In this document: in pieces, positions 52,793-61,870 of the stretch
Layout of the letters: every line of letters starts with the position of its first letter
Position numbering within the stretch: the first letter of the stretch is position 1
Translations under genes and position numbers: made by a program
Assembly (NCBI RefSeq): GCF_000716785.1
Contig: NZ_JNYY01000006.1
Span: 372,001-436,000 of the forward strand
Length of the DNA: 64,000 nucleotides
Reading direction: 5' to 3'
Origin: Amycolatopsis vancoresmycina
GTDB lineage: Bacteria; Actinomycetota; Actinomycetes; Mycobacteriales; Pseudonocardiaceae
Notes under the pieces: model-generated
What the model was told of the DNA's origin: nothing
What the model saw: only the letters and a program-made list of their open reading frames with translations
Databases searched by the model: none

Positions 52793-53826
52793 CCGTGCAG
52801 GCGCCGGACCCACGCCGCCGGATCGGCGATCTCGGCGCGCGACGGCAGGGTGTTCGGCGACCGCCAGACGGCGTTGAAGCCGTCCATGCCGACGGCGTCC
52901 ACGACGTGCTTCGTGAACTTCGCGCCTTCTTCGTACTGACGGATCTTCGCGTCGACGCCGAGCAGCGCGCGCAGCAGCCGGTCGAAGACGCCGCCGCCCT
53001 TGCGCCGGGCGGTGAACCGGGCACGGATCTTGTCGACGCTCGGCACCACCTGCGGCCCGACGGCGTCCATCACGTAGTCGGCGTGGCCTTCCAGCAGCGT
53101 CGAAAGCGCCAGCAGCCGGTCGAACACCGCCCGCTCCTTCGGCGACTGGAACAGCTCGGCCAGGTTCAGCTTCGGGCCCTGCTTGATCGCGTCGGGCAGC
53201 CGGCCGACCAGGTCGGCCAGGCTGTCGGTGCCGCCGCCGGCGAGCCCGGAGACGAGCCGCTCGACCTCGTCGGCGAAGTAGTCGCGCAACCACCGGACCG
53301 CGGTGAACTGGAGCCGGTGGGTGCATTCGTGCAGGCAGACCCAGAGCCGGAAGTCGTGGCCGGACACGTCCATCGCCCGCTCGGCGGCGACGACGTTCGG
53401 CGCCACCAGCAGCAGCCTGCCTTCCTTGTCCGGCCCGCCGAAGGGGTCGTACTGGCCGAGCACGCGGCTGGCGAGGAAGGCCAGCACCAGCCCGGTCTGC
53501 ACGCCGGCGCCGCCGGCCAGGATCGGCCCGAGCGGGCCGCCCTGCTGCGGCAGCGCCCGCCCGGTCAGCGCGTCCAGCCCGGCCGCGGCCGACCGGACCC
53601 AGCCGGGCCGGTCGACGACCTCGCCGGGCAGCAGCGGCAGGTCGAGCCCCAGGTTCGTCAGCCCGCGCACGTGCCCCTCGGCCTCGACGGTCAGCTCGCG
53701 CAGGTCGGCGACGGCTTCGTCGGCCTGTTCGCGCGGGACCTGCGGGCCGCCGCGCACGAGCAGCGCGCCGGTCTGCGCGGCGATCGCCCAGTCGACCATG
53801 GGCCGGGTCTGCGTTTCCTGACTCAC
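52789..53826 (-). CDS. Zinc-dependent metalloprotease, DUF2342 family
   Basis: This 345-aa protein carries HECTHRLQF (an HExxH zinc motif) at about residue 165 and a downstream LLEGHADYVMDAVG, which supplies the third ligand and a further conserved segment. It is the actinobacterial family represented by Rv3626c. The substrate is unknown. It overlaps tilS by 4 bp and shares its operon. Confidence 0.92.
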   Translation of the reverse strand: MSQETQTRPMVDWAIAAQTGALLVRGGPQVPREQADEAVADLRELTVEAEGHVRGLTNLGLDLPLLPGEVVDRPGWVRSAAAGLDALTGRALPQQGGPLGPILAGGAGVQTGLVLAFLASRVLGQYDPFGGPDKEGRLLLVAPNVVAAERAMDVSGHDFRLWVCLHECTHRLQFTAVRWLRDYFADEVERLVSGLAGGGTDSLADLVGRLPDAIKQGPKLNLAELFQSPKERAVFDRLLALSTLLEGHADYVMDAVGPQVVPSVDKIRARFTARRKGGGVFDRLLRALLGVDAKIRQYEEGAKFTKHVVDAVGMDGFNAVWRSPNTLPSRAEIADPAAWVRRLHG

Positions 53827-53890
53827 CCTTCCGACGCTACCTGCCCCGGCGCGGGTTTCCGGCCACGATCTTCGTACGGTTCGGCGTCCG

Positions 53891-56227
53891 CTAAGCGCAG
53901 CCGCACTTGCGGAGGCTCGTCGCGAGGGCGTCGAGGGCGTCGCGGCCGGAGTCGGTGTCGGAGCCGTTGGACATGAACGCGAACACCAGCACCCGGCCGT
54001 CCTGGTCGAGGACCAGCCCGGCCAGGGTGTTGACGCCGGTGAGCGTGCCCGTCTTGGCCCGCACCCAGCCGCGGCCCGCCTGCGACGCCGGCGTGTCGAA
54101 CCGCTTGTCGGCGAGGGTGCCCGAGCCGCCGGCCACCGGGAGACCGGCCAGCACCGGGCGCAGCTTCGCGGTGCCCGGGTTCTTGCCCTCCGGCGCCGCC
54201 GCGGCCGCCAGCAGCTGGGTCAGCAGCCGCGCCGGGATGCGGTTCTGCGACGAGATGCCGCTGCCGTCGGACAGCACGACGCCGGTGACGTCGAAGCCGT
54301 GGTCCTTCAGCACCTTGATGGTCGCCTTCGAGCCACCGGCGTAGCTCGCCTCCTCGCCGTTGGCGAGCGCGACCTGCCGGGCGACTGCCTCGGCGAGGAC
54401 GTCGTCGGACAGCTCCATCAGGTCGGACACCAGCTCGGTCAGCGGGGCCGACTTGACCTCGGCGACCACCTTCGCGGACTTGGGCGCGGTCGCCTGGCCG
54501 CCCGCCGAAGCCCCCAGCTTCGAGGCGATCGTCCCGGCGAGCGCGCTGCCCGCGTTCGCCGTGCGCTGCGAGTTGTTGTCCTTGGGGTTGATCCGGCCGC
54601 CGTCGGCCATCACGGGCGCCAGCTGCGTCGCGTAGGTCGACGGCGCGTCACCCGCTTCCCAGCCCGGCGCGGTCGTCGCCCCCTTGAACAGGGTCAGGTC
54701 GACCTGCACCTTCTTGACGCCCGGGACCGCCTTCTTGACCTGCGCGACGAGGTCGTCGACGTGCGCGGCCCCCGGGTACAGCGGGGAGTCGGTGCCCAGC
54801 GGCAGGTTCGTGAGGGTCGTGTCGCCGCCGCCGACCAGGATCACCGTGCCCGGGTCCGCGCCCTGCACGATCTTGGTGGACAGCCGCAGGTTGTGGTCCA
54901 GCGAGAGCAGCGCGGCCGCGGACGTGAGCACCTTCGTCGTCGACGCGGGCGTCACCGGCGTCCCCGAGCTGTGGTCCCACAGCGTGGTCCCGCTCACCGG
55001 GTCGACCACGCTGCCGGTGAGCTGGCCGAGCGCGCCGCTGCCGGCCGCACCGGCCAGCGTGGACTTGACGCCGTTGGCGCTCGGCGCGGTGCCGGCCGTG
55101 GCCGGTCCCTGCAGCTGGCGCGTCGCCGAGGACGGCGACGGCGAGTCGCCCTTGGGCGCGTTCGGCGCCCACGGCAGGGCCAGCCGGTTCGCCACCTTCG
55201 GCATCGCGGCGGCGACCCCGCCACCGGCCAGCACCAGGAGGACGACCACGACCAGCGCGATCACCTTGCCCTTGCGCCGCTTCTTCGGCGGCTCTTCGCC
55301 GGAGGGCGCCTCGGCCGCGGGCGGGACCGGCGGTTCGGCGGGCGGCTCGGCCCGCGGCGGCTCGCCGCGGAGCTGGGGCTGCTGCTGGAAGACCCCGGGG
55401 AACTGGGTGGGCCGCTCGATCCCGACGGTCGCCTCGGCGTCGAACCGCTGGCCGTCCGGTTCGATCCGCTGCGGGCGGGCCAGCGTGCCGGCGGACGCCG
55501 AAGGCACGACTCCCCGCGGCGGCTCGGGCGGCAGCGCGGGACGGCGGTCGCCCGGCTCGGCCGGCCGGTCGGCGGCCCGGTCCTCCCGCAGCTCGATGCG
55601 CTGGGCCCAGGGTGCGTCGGACCGCTGCTGCTGAGCCTCGGCTCGTTGCTGCTGCCCCTCGGCACGCTGCTGCTGAGCCTCGGTGCGCTGGGATTCTTCG
55701 CGGCGGCTCAGCTGCTCTTCGCGGCGTTGCTGCTCCTCGCGCCACAGCTGCAGCTCTTCGCGCCACTGCTGCTGCGGCTCCTCCGGGCGTTCCTGCTGCT
55801 CACGAGCCCAGACATCGCGCTCGACCGGCACCACCGGCGTCGGCTGCGCCACCTCGATGAACTGGGTGCTCTCGGCGGCCGGCTTCGGCTGCTCGACCTT
55901 GATGTACTCGGTGCCGTCCTCGGCCGGCTTCGGCGGCTGCTTCGGCTCCCGGCTGCCGAGCCGGTCGGCCAGGTCCTGCTTGGCCGGGGCCGCCGGGGGC
56001 GCGGGTTCCTCCGCGGGCGCGTTGAGGCCCGGGATCGGCTCAGGCGGCACGTTCGGCGCGAACCACGACCCCTTGGGCGCGTCGCTGCCTGTGACCTTGG
56101 GCACGGCGGGGCGGTCGCCACCGCTCGCCGGCGTCTCGGGCAACGGCATCGGAGTGGTCTCCCGCGCGCCGGACGACGAGCGGTCTTCGTCCGACGAAGG
56201 CCACATCGGCTGGTCGTTTTCCGGCAC
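53891..56227 (-). CDS. D-alanyl-D-alanine carboxypeptidase/endopeptidase (PBP4, DacB-like)
   Basis: This is a class C penicillin-binding protein of 778 aa. The first 345 residues are a cytoplasmic, Pro/Gln/Glu-rich disordered region. A transmembrane helix (KVIALVVVVLLVLAGGGVAA) follows, then the exported S13 peptidase domain. The catalytic serine is in PASTTKVLT, the second motif is SDGSGISSQN, and KTG is in VRAKTGTLTGVN. It trims cell-wall peptides. The GTG at 56227 has a GGAG ribosome-binding site. The neighbours match Rv3626c-Rv3628, where the equivalent is Rv3627c. Confidence 0.93.
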   Translation of the reverse strand: MPENDQPMWPSSDEDRSSSGARETTPMPLPETPASGGDRPAVPKVTGSDAPKGSWFAPNVPPEPIPGLNAPAEEPAPPAAPAKQDLADRLGSREPKQPPKPAEDGTEYIKVEQPKPAAESTQFIEVAQPTPVVPVERDVWAREQQERPEEPQQQWREELQLWREEQQRREEQLSRREESQRTEAQQQRAEGQQQRAEAQQQRSDAPWAQRIELREDRAADRPAEPGDRRPALPPEPPRGVVPSASAGTLARPQRIEPDGQRFDAEATVGIERPTQFPGVFQQQPQLRGEPPRAEPPAEPPVPPAAEAPSGEEPPKKRRKGKVIALVVVVLLVLAGGGVAAAMPKVANRLALPWAPNAPKGDSPSPSSATRQLQGPATAGTAPSANGVKSTLAGAAGSGALGQLTGSVVDPVSGTTLWDHSSGTPVTPASTTKVLTSAAALLSLDHNLRLSTKIVQGADPGTVILVGGGDTTLTNLPLGTDSPLYPGAAHVDDLVAQVKKAVPGVKKVQVDLTLFKGATTAPGWEAGDAPSTYATQLAPVMADGGRINPKDNNSQRTANAGSALAGTIASKLGASAGGQATAPKSAKVVAEVKSAPLTELVSDLMELSDDVLAEAVARQVALANGEEASYAGGSKATIKVLKDHGFDVTGVVLSDGSGISSQNRIPARLLTQLLAAAAAPEGKNPGTAKLRPVLAGLPVAGGSGTLADKRFDTPASQAGRGWVRAKTGTLTGVNTLAGLVLDQDGRVLVFAFMSNGSDTDSGRDALDALATSLRKCGCA

Positions 56228-56400
56228 CCACCACTCCTTCTCACCTGCCCCGGAAGGGGCCAAGCTCACATGCCGCGAGGCCGACATCGATGCGGCTCCC
56301 CGGCAGGGCGTAGTCCACACTAGGAGACGTCAAGACAGTCATGAAGGTTGCCGCCCACGACTGTGGTGCCCGGATCCGACGAAGAAGTAGCGAGGACGGC

Positions 56401-56913
56401 GTGGAGTTCGACGTCACGATCGAAATCCCCAAAGGGGAGCGCAACAAGTACGAGGTCGACCACAAGACCGGCCGCATCAAACTGGACCGGACGCTGTTCA
56501 CGGCCACGCAGTACCCGGCCGACTACGGCTTCATCGACGACACCCTCGGCCAGGACGGCGACCCGCTGGACGTGCTCGTCCTCGTGCAGGAGCCGACGTT
56601 CCCGGGCTGCCTGATCCGCTGCCGCGCGATCGGCATGTTCCGGATGACCGACGAGAAGGGCCCGGACGACAAGGTCCTCGCGGTCCCGACGAACGACCCG
56701 CGCCTCGAGCACCTGCGCGACATCCATCACCTGAACGAGTTCCACAAGCTGGAGATCCAGCACTTCTTCGAGGTCTACAAGGACCTCGAGCCCGGCAAGA
56801 GCGTCGAGGGCTCGTCCTGGGTCGGCCGCGCCGAGGCCGAGAACGAGATCGCCCGCTCCTACGAGCGCGAGACCGACCGCCTGGCGAAGGAAGAAGCCAA
56901 CGGCGGCCACTGA
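56401..56913 (+). CDS. ppa: Inorganic pyrophosphatase
   Basis: Ppa (170 aa) hydrolyses pyrophosphate and drives biosynthesis forward. The conserved VEFDVTIEIPKGERNKYE start and the metal-binding aspartates in GQDGDPLDVLVL are present. The C-terminus includes HHLNEFHKLEIQHFFEVYKDLE. The GTG at 56401 matches family N-termini; an in-frame start at 56341 would add 20 unrelated residues. It is divergent from the PBP4 gene and ends at a strong terminator. Confidence 0.96.
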   Translation: MEFDVTIEIPKGERNKYEVDHKTGRIKLDRTLFTATQYPADYGFIDDTLGQDGDPLDVLVLVQEPTFPGCLIRCRAIGMFRMTDEKGPDDKVLAVPTNDPRLEHLRDIHHLNEFHKLEIQHFFEVYKDLEPGKSVEGSSWVGRAEAENEIARSYERETDRLAKEEANGGH

Positions 56914-56920
56914 GCCAACG

Positions 56921-56958
56921 GAAAAGGCCCCCTCGGGATCACCCGAGGGGGCCTTTTC
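56921..56958. terminator. Bidirectional terminator between ppa and the MFS gene
   Basis: GAAAAGGCCCCCTCGGG and its exact complement form a 17-bp stem with the loop ATCA. The A-run and T-run at the two ends make it work in both directions. It lies between the convergent stops at 56913 and 56965. Confidence 0.95.
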
Positions 56959-56964
56959 ACGCGG

Positions 56965-58620
56965 TCAGTGCGCCAAGGCGAGGACCGGAGCGGCCTCTTC
57001 GGCCTCCGCGCGCTGCTCCATCGCCGACTTGTCCGACAGCGGCTTCTCCTTGAGGAACCACACCAGCGCGAAGCCGACGGTCAGCACGATCCCGCCGACC
57101 AGGAACACGGTGCTCATCGACTCGGCGAAGCCCTGCAGGATCGGCCGGGCCAGCGCCGGGTCGAGCGTGGACAGGAACGACGTGTCGTTGACGTCCAGCG
57201 CGCCGCTCTTCATCTGCTGCGCGAAGGCCGGGTTCTGGGCCAGCGCCGACACGTAGGCCGGGCTGGTCATCGCCGAGCGGATCGCGTTCGCGATCCGGTC
57301 GCCGACCGTGCCGAACAGGATCGAGAGGAACACCGCGGTGCCCGCCGTGCCGCCGATCTGCCGGAAGAAGGTCGCCGCCGAGGTGGCGACGCCGATGTCC
57401 TGCGGGCGGACGTCGTTGGTCGCGGCCAGCACCAGCGTCTGCATCGAGGAGCCGAGGCCGAGGCCGATCACGAAGGCGATCACCATGACCAGCGCCAGCG
57501 AGGTGTCGACGGTGATCGTCGACAGCGCGAACAGCGCCGCCGCCATCAGGCCGATCCCGGCCACCGCGAACATCTTGTACCGGCCGGTGGCCGCGATGAT
57601 CCGGCCGCTGGTCAGGCTGGCGACCATGATGCCGAGCGTCAGCGGCAGCATCTGCAGGCCGGCCTGGGTCGGCGTCGCGCCCTTGACGATCTGCAGGTAC
57701 AGCGGCAGCGACATCATCGCGCCGAACATCCCGGCGCCCTGCACGACGGTGACGATGGTCGACATCCGGAACACCGAGCGGTTGAACAGGCGCAGCGGCA
57801 GCAGGGCGGCGTCGCCCATGCGGCGTTCGATCCAGACGAAGGCGGTCACGCCCAGCGCACCGACGACGTACATGGCGATCGAAGCGGCGGAACCCCAGCC
57901 CCACTCGCGGCCCTGCTCGGCGACGATCAGCAGCGGCACCAGGCCGGTGGCCAGCGCCACGGCACCCCAGTAGTCGACCTTCTGGTCCACGCGGGTGTGC
58001 GGGAGGTTCAGCACCTTGCTGACGACGACCAGCGCGGCCAGCGCGATCGGGACGTTGACCAGGAAGACCCAGCGCCAGCCGGTGATGCCGGCGAAGGTGT
58101 CGATCCCGGCGAAGAACCCGCCGACGACCGGGCCGGCCACGCTCGAGATGCCGAAGACGGCCATGAAGTAGCCCTGGTACTTGCTGCGCTCACGCGGCGC
58201 GGTGATGTCGGTGATGATCGCCAGCGCGAGCGACATCAGGCCACCGGCACCGAGGCCCTGGAAGGCCCGGAAGGCGGCGAGCTCGTACATCGACGTCGCC
58301 ATGCCGCTGGCCAGCGAGCCGACCAGGAAGAGCGAGATCGCCGTCAGGTACATGGGCTTGCGGCCGTAGAGGTCGGACAGCTTGCCGTACAGCGGCGTCG
58401 AGAGGGTGGCGGTGATGAGGTAGGCGGTGGTGGCCCAGGCCTGCAGGGACAGGCCGTGGAGCTCGTCGGCGATGGTGCGCATCGAGCTCGACACGATGGT
58501 CTGGTCGAGCGCGGCGAGGAACATGCCGAGCATCAGCCCGGACAGGACGGTCAGGATCTGGCGGTGGGACAGCTTGCCTTTCGTAGCGGCTGCTCCTTCC
58601 GCCGTGGTGGTGTCGCTCAT
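56965..58620 (-). CDS. MFS multidrug exporter, DHA2 (14-TM) family
   Basis: This 551-aa drug:proton antiporter has 14 predicted helices. Motif A is GKLSDLYGRKPMYL, motif C is GPVVGGFFAG, and the N-terminal D1 motif is LDQTIVSSSMRTIADEL. The compound exported is unknown. The gene lies 93 bp downstream of an Lrp-family regulator on the same strand. The intergenic region holds two inverted repeats that are candidate operators. A GGGAG ribosome-binding site precedes the ATG. Confidence 0.94.
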   Translation of the reverse strand: MSDTTTAEGAAATKGKLSHRQILTVLSGLMLGMFLAALDQTIVSSSMRTIADELHGLSLQAWATTAYLITATLSTPLYGKLSDLYGRKPMYLTAISLFLVGSLASGMATSMYELAAFRAFQGLGAGGLMSLALAIITDITAPRERSKYQGYFMAVFGISSVAGPVVGGFFAGIDTFAGITGWRWVFLVNVPIALAALVVVSKVLNLPHTRVDQKVDYWGAVALATGLVPLLIVAEQGREWGWGSAASIAMYVVGALGVTAFVWIERRMGDAALLPLRLFNRSVFRMSTIVTVVQGAGMFGAMMSLPLYLQIVKGATPTQAGLQMLPLTLGIMVASLTSGRIIAATGRYKMFAVAGIGLMAAALFALSTITVDTSLALVMVIAFVIGLGLGSSMQTLVLAATNDVRPQDIGVATSAATFFRQIGGTAGTAVFLSILFGTVGDRIANAIRSAMTSPAYVSALAQNPAFAQQMKSGALDVNDTSFLSTLDPALARPILQGFAESMSTVFLVGGIVLTVGFALVWFLKEKPLSDKSAMEQRAEAEEAAPVLALAH

Positions 58621-58668
58621 GGTGGTCTCCCTCGGAAGCCTTCGGCGTAGTTGCTTGTACCTCTCAAC

Positions 58669-58687
58669 TACTTGCTTGAGCCAAGTA
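58669..58687. promoter_or_regulatory. Inverted repeat upstream of the MFS exporter gene
   Basis: TACTTG and CAAGTA flank a 7-bp spacer, a 19-bp dyad typical of TetR- or MarR-type operators. A direct repeat TTGCTTG lies at 58651 and 58672, two helical turns apart. No TetR or MarR gene is adjacent, so the binding protein is unknown. Confidence 0.5.
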
Positions 58688-58700
58688 TTCCGCGAGACGG

Positions 58701-58713
58701 TTGTATCGTGCAA
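58701..58713. promoter_or_regulatory. Short palindrome, candidate Lrp/AsnC site
   Basis: TTGTATCGTGCAA is a 13-bp imperfect palindrome (TTGyA/TrCAA) directly after the Lrp-family gene's stop codon and upstream of the MFS gene. Lrp/AsnC regulators often bind short AT-centred palindromes like this. The link to the neighbouring regulator is inferred from position. Confidence 0.4.
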
Positions 58714-59640
58714 TCAAATTTTCTGTGAGCCGGGTCTCCCGGCCCGCTTGACGGCCTTCGCGACCACGGTGACTTCGGCGGACGGCACGTCGAGGCTGGT
58801 CACGAAGCGGTAGAGGCCGCCGAGGTCGCGGCACCAGACGGCAGCCATCAGGTTGGTGACGCCGGTGGTGGCGAGCGTGCCGTGCACCATCGGGTGCTTC
58901 GCCAGCGCCCGGCCGACCTCGTCGAGCCGTCCGGGCGGCACGGTCATCCAGACGTTGGCGTCGACGTCGAGCCCGAGCGCCCGGACGTCGATGTTCGAGT
59001 AGCTGCGGATGCGACCGGCCCTGGCCAGCCGGTCGAGCCGACGGCGCACCGTGGACTCCGGCGCTTCGACGGCCAGCTCGGCCGGCCCGAGCCGCGCATC
59101 CGCGGCCAGTTGATCGAGGATGCGCCGGTCGAGGTCGTCGAGCGGCACGTCCGCGCCGGGTGGCGGCGGGGTCAGCGCGGCGAGCTCGGCGCCGGTCAGC
59201 AAGCCGGTTCGCCACTGCGTCGCGTCGGAGAAGACGCGCAGGATCGAGTGGGCTCGCAGCTCGGTGACCGCGGTCGTCGACGGCAGCGCGTCGTGGACCA
59301 GCCTGCCGTCGAGGCCGCCGAGCGCGACGGCGCTGATCTCTTCACCGCCCGCGAGGACGTCGACGAACAGCACGTCGTCCCGCCGGGCCAGGGCGTCGGC
59401 GATCGCCGATGTGCGGCCACGGAGGATCTTGACCCGCAGCAGCATCGCGCCGCGCAGACCGTGCGCGGGATCGGGGACGCACACGACTTTCAGCCGCCCG
59501 TCGGCGCGAAGCCGGGCGATGACCCGGGTGACCGTGCGCGGCGAGAGGTCGAGCACCTCGGCGATCCGACCGGACCCGGCGCGGCCGTCGACCTGCAGGG
59601 CCGAGACGACTCGCTGTTCGATTTCCGTCAGGATCTGCAT
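58714..59640 (-). CDS. Lrp/AsnC-family regulator with two helix-turn-helix domains
   Basis: This 308-aa protein is about twice the usual Lrp length. An N-terminal AsnC helix-turn-helix (RIAEVLDLSPRTVTRVIARL) and a ligand-binding RAM-like half (residues 60-150) are followed by a second set. The second set comprises a helix-turn-helix-like unit (LDDLDRRILDQLAADARLG, STVRRRLDRL) and another RAM domain. Such tandem Lrp proteins occur in actinobacteria. It probably regulates the downstream MFS exporter. Confidence 0.88.
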   Translation of the reverse strand: MQILTEIEQRVVSALQVDGRAGSGRIAEVLDLSPRTVTRVIARLRADGRLKVVCVPDPAHGLRGAMLLRVKILRGRTSAIADALARRDDVLFVDVLAGGEEISAVALGGLDGRLVHDALPSTTAVTELRAHSILRVFSDATQWRTGLLTGAELAALTPPPPGADVPLDDLDRRILDQLAADARLGPAELAVEAPESTVRRRLDRLARAGRIRSYSNIDVRALGLDVDANVWMTVPPGRLDEVGRALAKHPMVHGTLATTGVTNLMAAVWCRDLGGLYRFVTSLDVPSAEVTVVAKAVKRAGRPGSQKI

Positions 59641-59724
59641 GCTTGAGTCCGAATCCGCTCATCCGCCCACGCTGGAGTACCGCACAGAGCCACGCGAGCT
59701 TAATCCTGGCGTCATGCTGAAACC

Positions 59725-60471
59725 GTGCTCGACATCGTGGAAACCCTGGCCGCCGACGTCCGCGCCCCGGACCGGCCGCCCGCCTCCTTCGCGGAGCTGG
59801 GCGCGGTCTTCTCGGCCATCGACGACCCGCTGGCGGCCGAGCTCCGGTCCGCGCTGACCGAGGTGCGACCCGCCGCCTGGGCCGGCGAGTTCGACGACCT
59901 CCCCGCGGGCGAGGTCTGGGTCGTCGACGCCCTCGACGGCGCCGTCCAGCTCCTCCAGGGCCTGCCGCAGTACTGCCTCACCGTGACGCTGGTGCGCGAC
60001 GGCGAACCCGAACTCGCGGTGCTGCACTCGCCGTGGCTGAAGGAAACCTACGCGGCGCAGAAGGGCGAAGGCGCGACCCGGAACGGGAAGGCGATCGAGC
60101 CGTCACGGAAGACGTCACTCGAAGCGGTCGTCGCCGCGACCAGCCAGCCGCCGTTCGTCACGAAGCAGCCGGGCGTCGCCGAAGCGGCCGGCGTCTCGCT
60201 GACCGCCGTGCTGAAGGAGGTCGCCGCCGTGCGGAACCTCGGGCCGACCTCCTGGCAGGTCGCCGACGTCGCCGCCGGGCGGCTCGACCTCTTCTGGCAG
60301 TACGGCACCGACGCCACCAACCTCGCCGGCGCCGCCCTGGTCGCGCGCGAAGCCGGCGCGGTGGTCACCACCGCCGACGGCGCCCCGTGGACGCCGTCGG
60401 CGAGCAGCTTCCTCGTCGCCGCGCCGGCCCTGCACGAAAAGGCCGTGCGAATCCTTCGTCAGGCGGAGTAA
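59725..60471 (+). CDS. Inositol-monophosphatase-family protein, variant motifs
   Basis: This 248-aa protein has the IMPase fold. The metal motif that is usually DPLDGTxNF reads DALDGAVQLLQG, and the C-terminal WDxAAGxxL motif is replaced by GTDATNLAGAALVAREAG. Loss of the threonine and Trp-Asp suggests a changed substrate or reduced activity. It starts at GTG 59725. The 3' end overlaps the convergent glyA by 13 bp. Confidence 0.8.
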   Translation: MLDIVETLAADVRAPDRPPASFAELGAVFSAIDDPLAAELRSALTEVRPAAWAGEFDDLPAGEVWVVDALDGAVQLLQGLPQYCLTVTLVRDGEPELAVLHSPWLKETYAAQKGEGATRNGKAIEPSRKTSLEAVVAATSQPPFVTKQPGVAEAAGVSLTAVLKEVAAVRNLGPTSWQVADVAAGRLDLFWQYGTDATNLAGAALVAREAGAVVTTADGAPWTPSASSFLVAAPALHEKAVRILRQAE

Positions 60472-61727
60472 CCCGGGATCGGGAACGGGGTCAGGAACTC
60501 GCGGATCTCCGCGGCGATCGTGTCCAGCGCGGCCTCCTCGGACGCGGCGGCCGCCGTCACCGTGCGGTCGATCCACTCGGCCACCTGCGGCTGGTGCTCC
60601 GGCTTGAGGCCGCGGGTGGTGATCGCGGACGTGCCGAGCCGGATGCCGGACGGGTCGAACGGCTTGCGCGGGTCGAACGGCACCGTGTTGTAGTTCAGCT
60701 CGATGCCCGCGCGGTCCAGCGCCTGCGCGGCCGGCTTGCCCGCGACCGCCTTGTTCGTCAGGTCGATCAGCAGCAGGTGGTTGTCCGTGCCGCCGGACAC
60801 CAGGTCGTAGCCCTTCGCGAGGAGTGCGTCGGCGAGGGCCTTCGCGTTGGCGACGATCGTGTGCGCGTACTCGCTGAAGTCCGGGCGCTGCGCTTCGCCG
60901 AGCGCGACGGCGATCGCCGCGGTCGTGTGGTTGTGCGGGCCGCCCTGGAGCCCAGGGAACACGGCCTTGTCGACGGCCTTCGCGTGGTCGGCGTCGGACA
61001 GGATCATCGCGCCGCGCGGGCCGCGCAGGGTCTTGTGCGTGGTCGTGGTGATCACCTGCGCGTGCCCGACCGGCGACGGGTGCGCGCCGCCCGCGACCAG
61101 GCCGGCGATGTGCGCGATGTCGGCGACGAGCACCGCGTCCACCTCACGCGCGATCTCGGCGAACGCCGGGAAGTCGATGGTCCGCGGGATCGCCGTGCCG
61201 CCGGCGAAGATGAGCTTCGGCCGGTGCTGGCGGGCCAGGTCGCGCACCTGGTCGAGGTCGACGCGGCCGGTCTCCTTGGCGACGCCGTAGCGCACGGGGG
61301 TGAACCACTTGCCGGTCGCCGAGACGCTCCAGCCGTGCGTGAGGTGGCCGCCATCCGGCAGCGCCATGCCGAGCACGGTGTCACCGGGCTGGGCGAAGGC
61401 CAGGTACACGGCCAGGTTCGCCGGGGACCCGGAGTACGGCTGGACGTTCGCGTGCTCGGCGCCGAACACCGCCTTCGCCCGCTCGATGGCCAGCTGCTCG
61501 ACCTGGTCGATGAACTGCTGGCCCTCGTAGTACCGCTTGCCCGCGTAGCCCTCGGAGTACTTGTTGGTCAGCACGCTCCCGGTCGCCTCGAGGACGGCCT
61601 GCGAGACGTAGTTCTCCGAGGCGATCAGGCGGATCTTGTCGTGCTGGCGCTGGGCTTCGTCCTCGACGAGCCCGGCGATGGCGGGGTCGGCGGTGGCGAG
61701 CGCGGTCAGTTTCGGCTGGTGTGTCAT
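60459..61727 (-). CDS. glyA: Serine hydroxymethyltransferase
   Basis: GlyA (422 aa) interconverts serine and glycine with tetrahydrofolate, feeding one-carbon and purine metabolism. The PLP lysine is in TTTTHKTLRGPRG, and family signatures include SENYVSQAVLEA, NKYSEGYAGKRYYEG and NVQPYSGSPAN. The ATG at 61727 has GGAG six bases upstream. That Shine-Dalgarno can be sequestered in a hairpin directly after a ZTP riboswitch, so expression should respond to purine/folate stress. Confidence 0.97.
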   Translation of the reverse strand: MTHQPKLTALATADPAIAGLVEDEAQRQHDKIRLIASENYVSQAVLEATGSVLTNKYSEGYAGKRYYEGQQFIDQVEQLAIERAKAVFGAEHANVQPYSGSPANLAVYLAFAQPGDTVLGMALPDGGHLTHGWSVSATGKWFTPVRYGVAKETGRVDLDQVRDLARQHRPKLIFAGGTAIPRTIDFPAFAEIAREVDAVLVADIAHIAGLVAGGAHPSPVGHAQVITTTTHKTLRGPRGAMILSDADHAKAVDKAVFPGLQGGPHNHTTAAIAVALGEAQRPDFSEYAHTIVANAKALADALLAKGYDLVSGGTDNHLLLIDLTNKAVAGKPAAQALDRAGIELNYNTVPFDPRKPFDPSGIRLGTSAITTRGLKPEHQPQVAEWIDRTVTAAAASEEAALDTIAAEIREFLTPFPIPGYSA

Positions 61728-61732
61728 GGCGT

Positions 61733-61748
61733 ACTCCGGCTCTGGAGT
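61733..61748 (-). promoter_or_regulatory. Hairpin sequestering the glyA Shine-Dalgarno
   Basis: ACTCC-AGAGCC-GGAGT forms a small stem that hides the GGAG ribosome-binding site of glyA. It starts one base after the aptamer, so it is the likely expression platform for translational control. Confidence 0.65.
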
Positions 61749-61835
61749 GGCCTTCACCCAGGCGCGCGGTGCCGGCCTCGTCGTCGCTTCCCGGTGGTGC
61801 TCCACCTCGATGGCGCCAGTCGCTGCTGCGCGTAA
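61749..61835 (-). promoter_or_regulatory. ZTP (pfl) riboswitch upstream of glyA
   Basis: On the minus strand the sequence shows the conserved pfl elements in order: CGACTGGCG, a GGTGG-AGC-ACCACC hairpin, CCGGGAAGCG, and after a variable linker CGCGCCTGGG. The class binds ZTP/ZMP, purine intermediates that accumulate when 10-formyl-THF is short, and glyA is a known target gene. The aptamer ends about 21 bases before the glyA start. Confidence 0.88.
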
Positions 61836-61870
61836 GAGCCTAGACCACCCCGCTCGAAGCGCGATGCACG

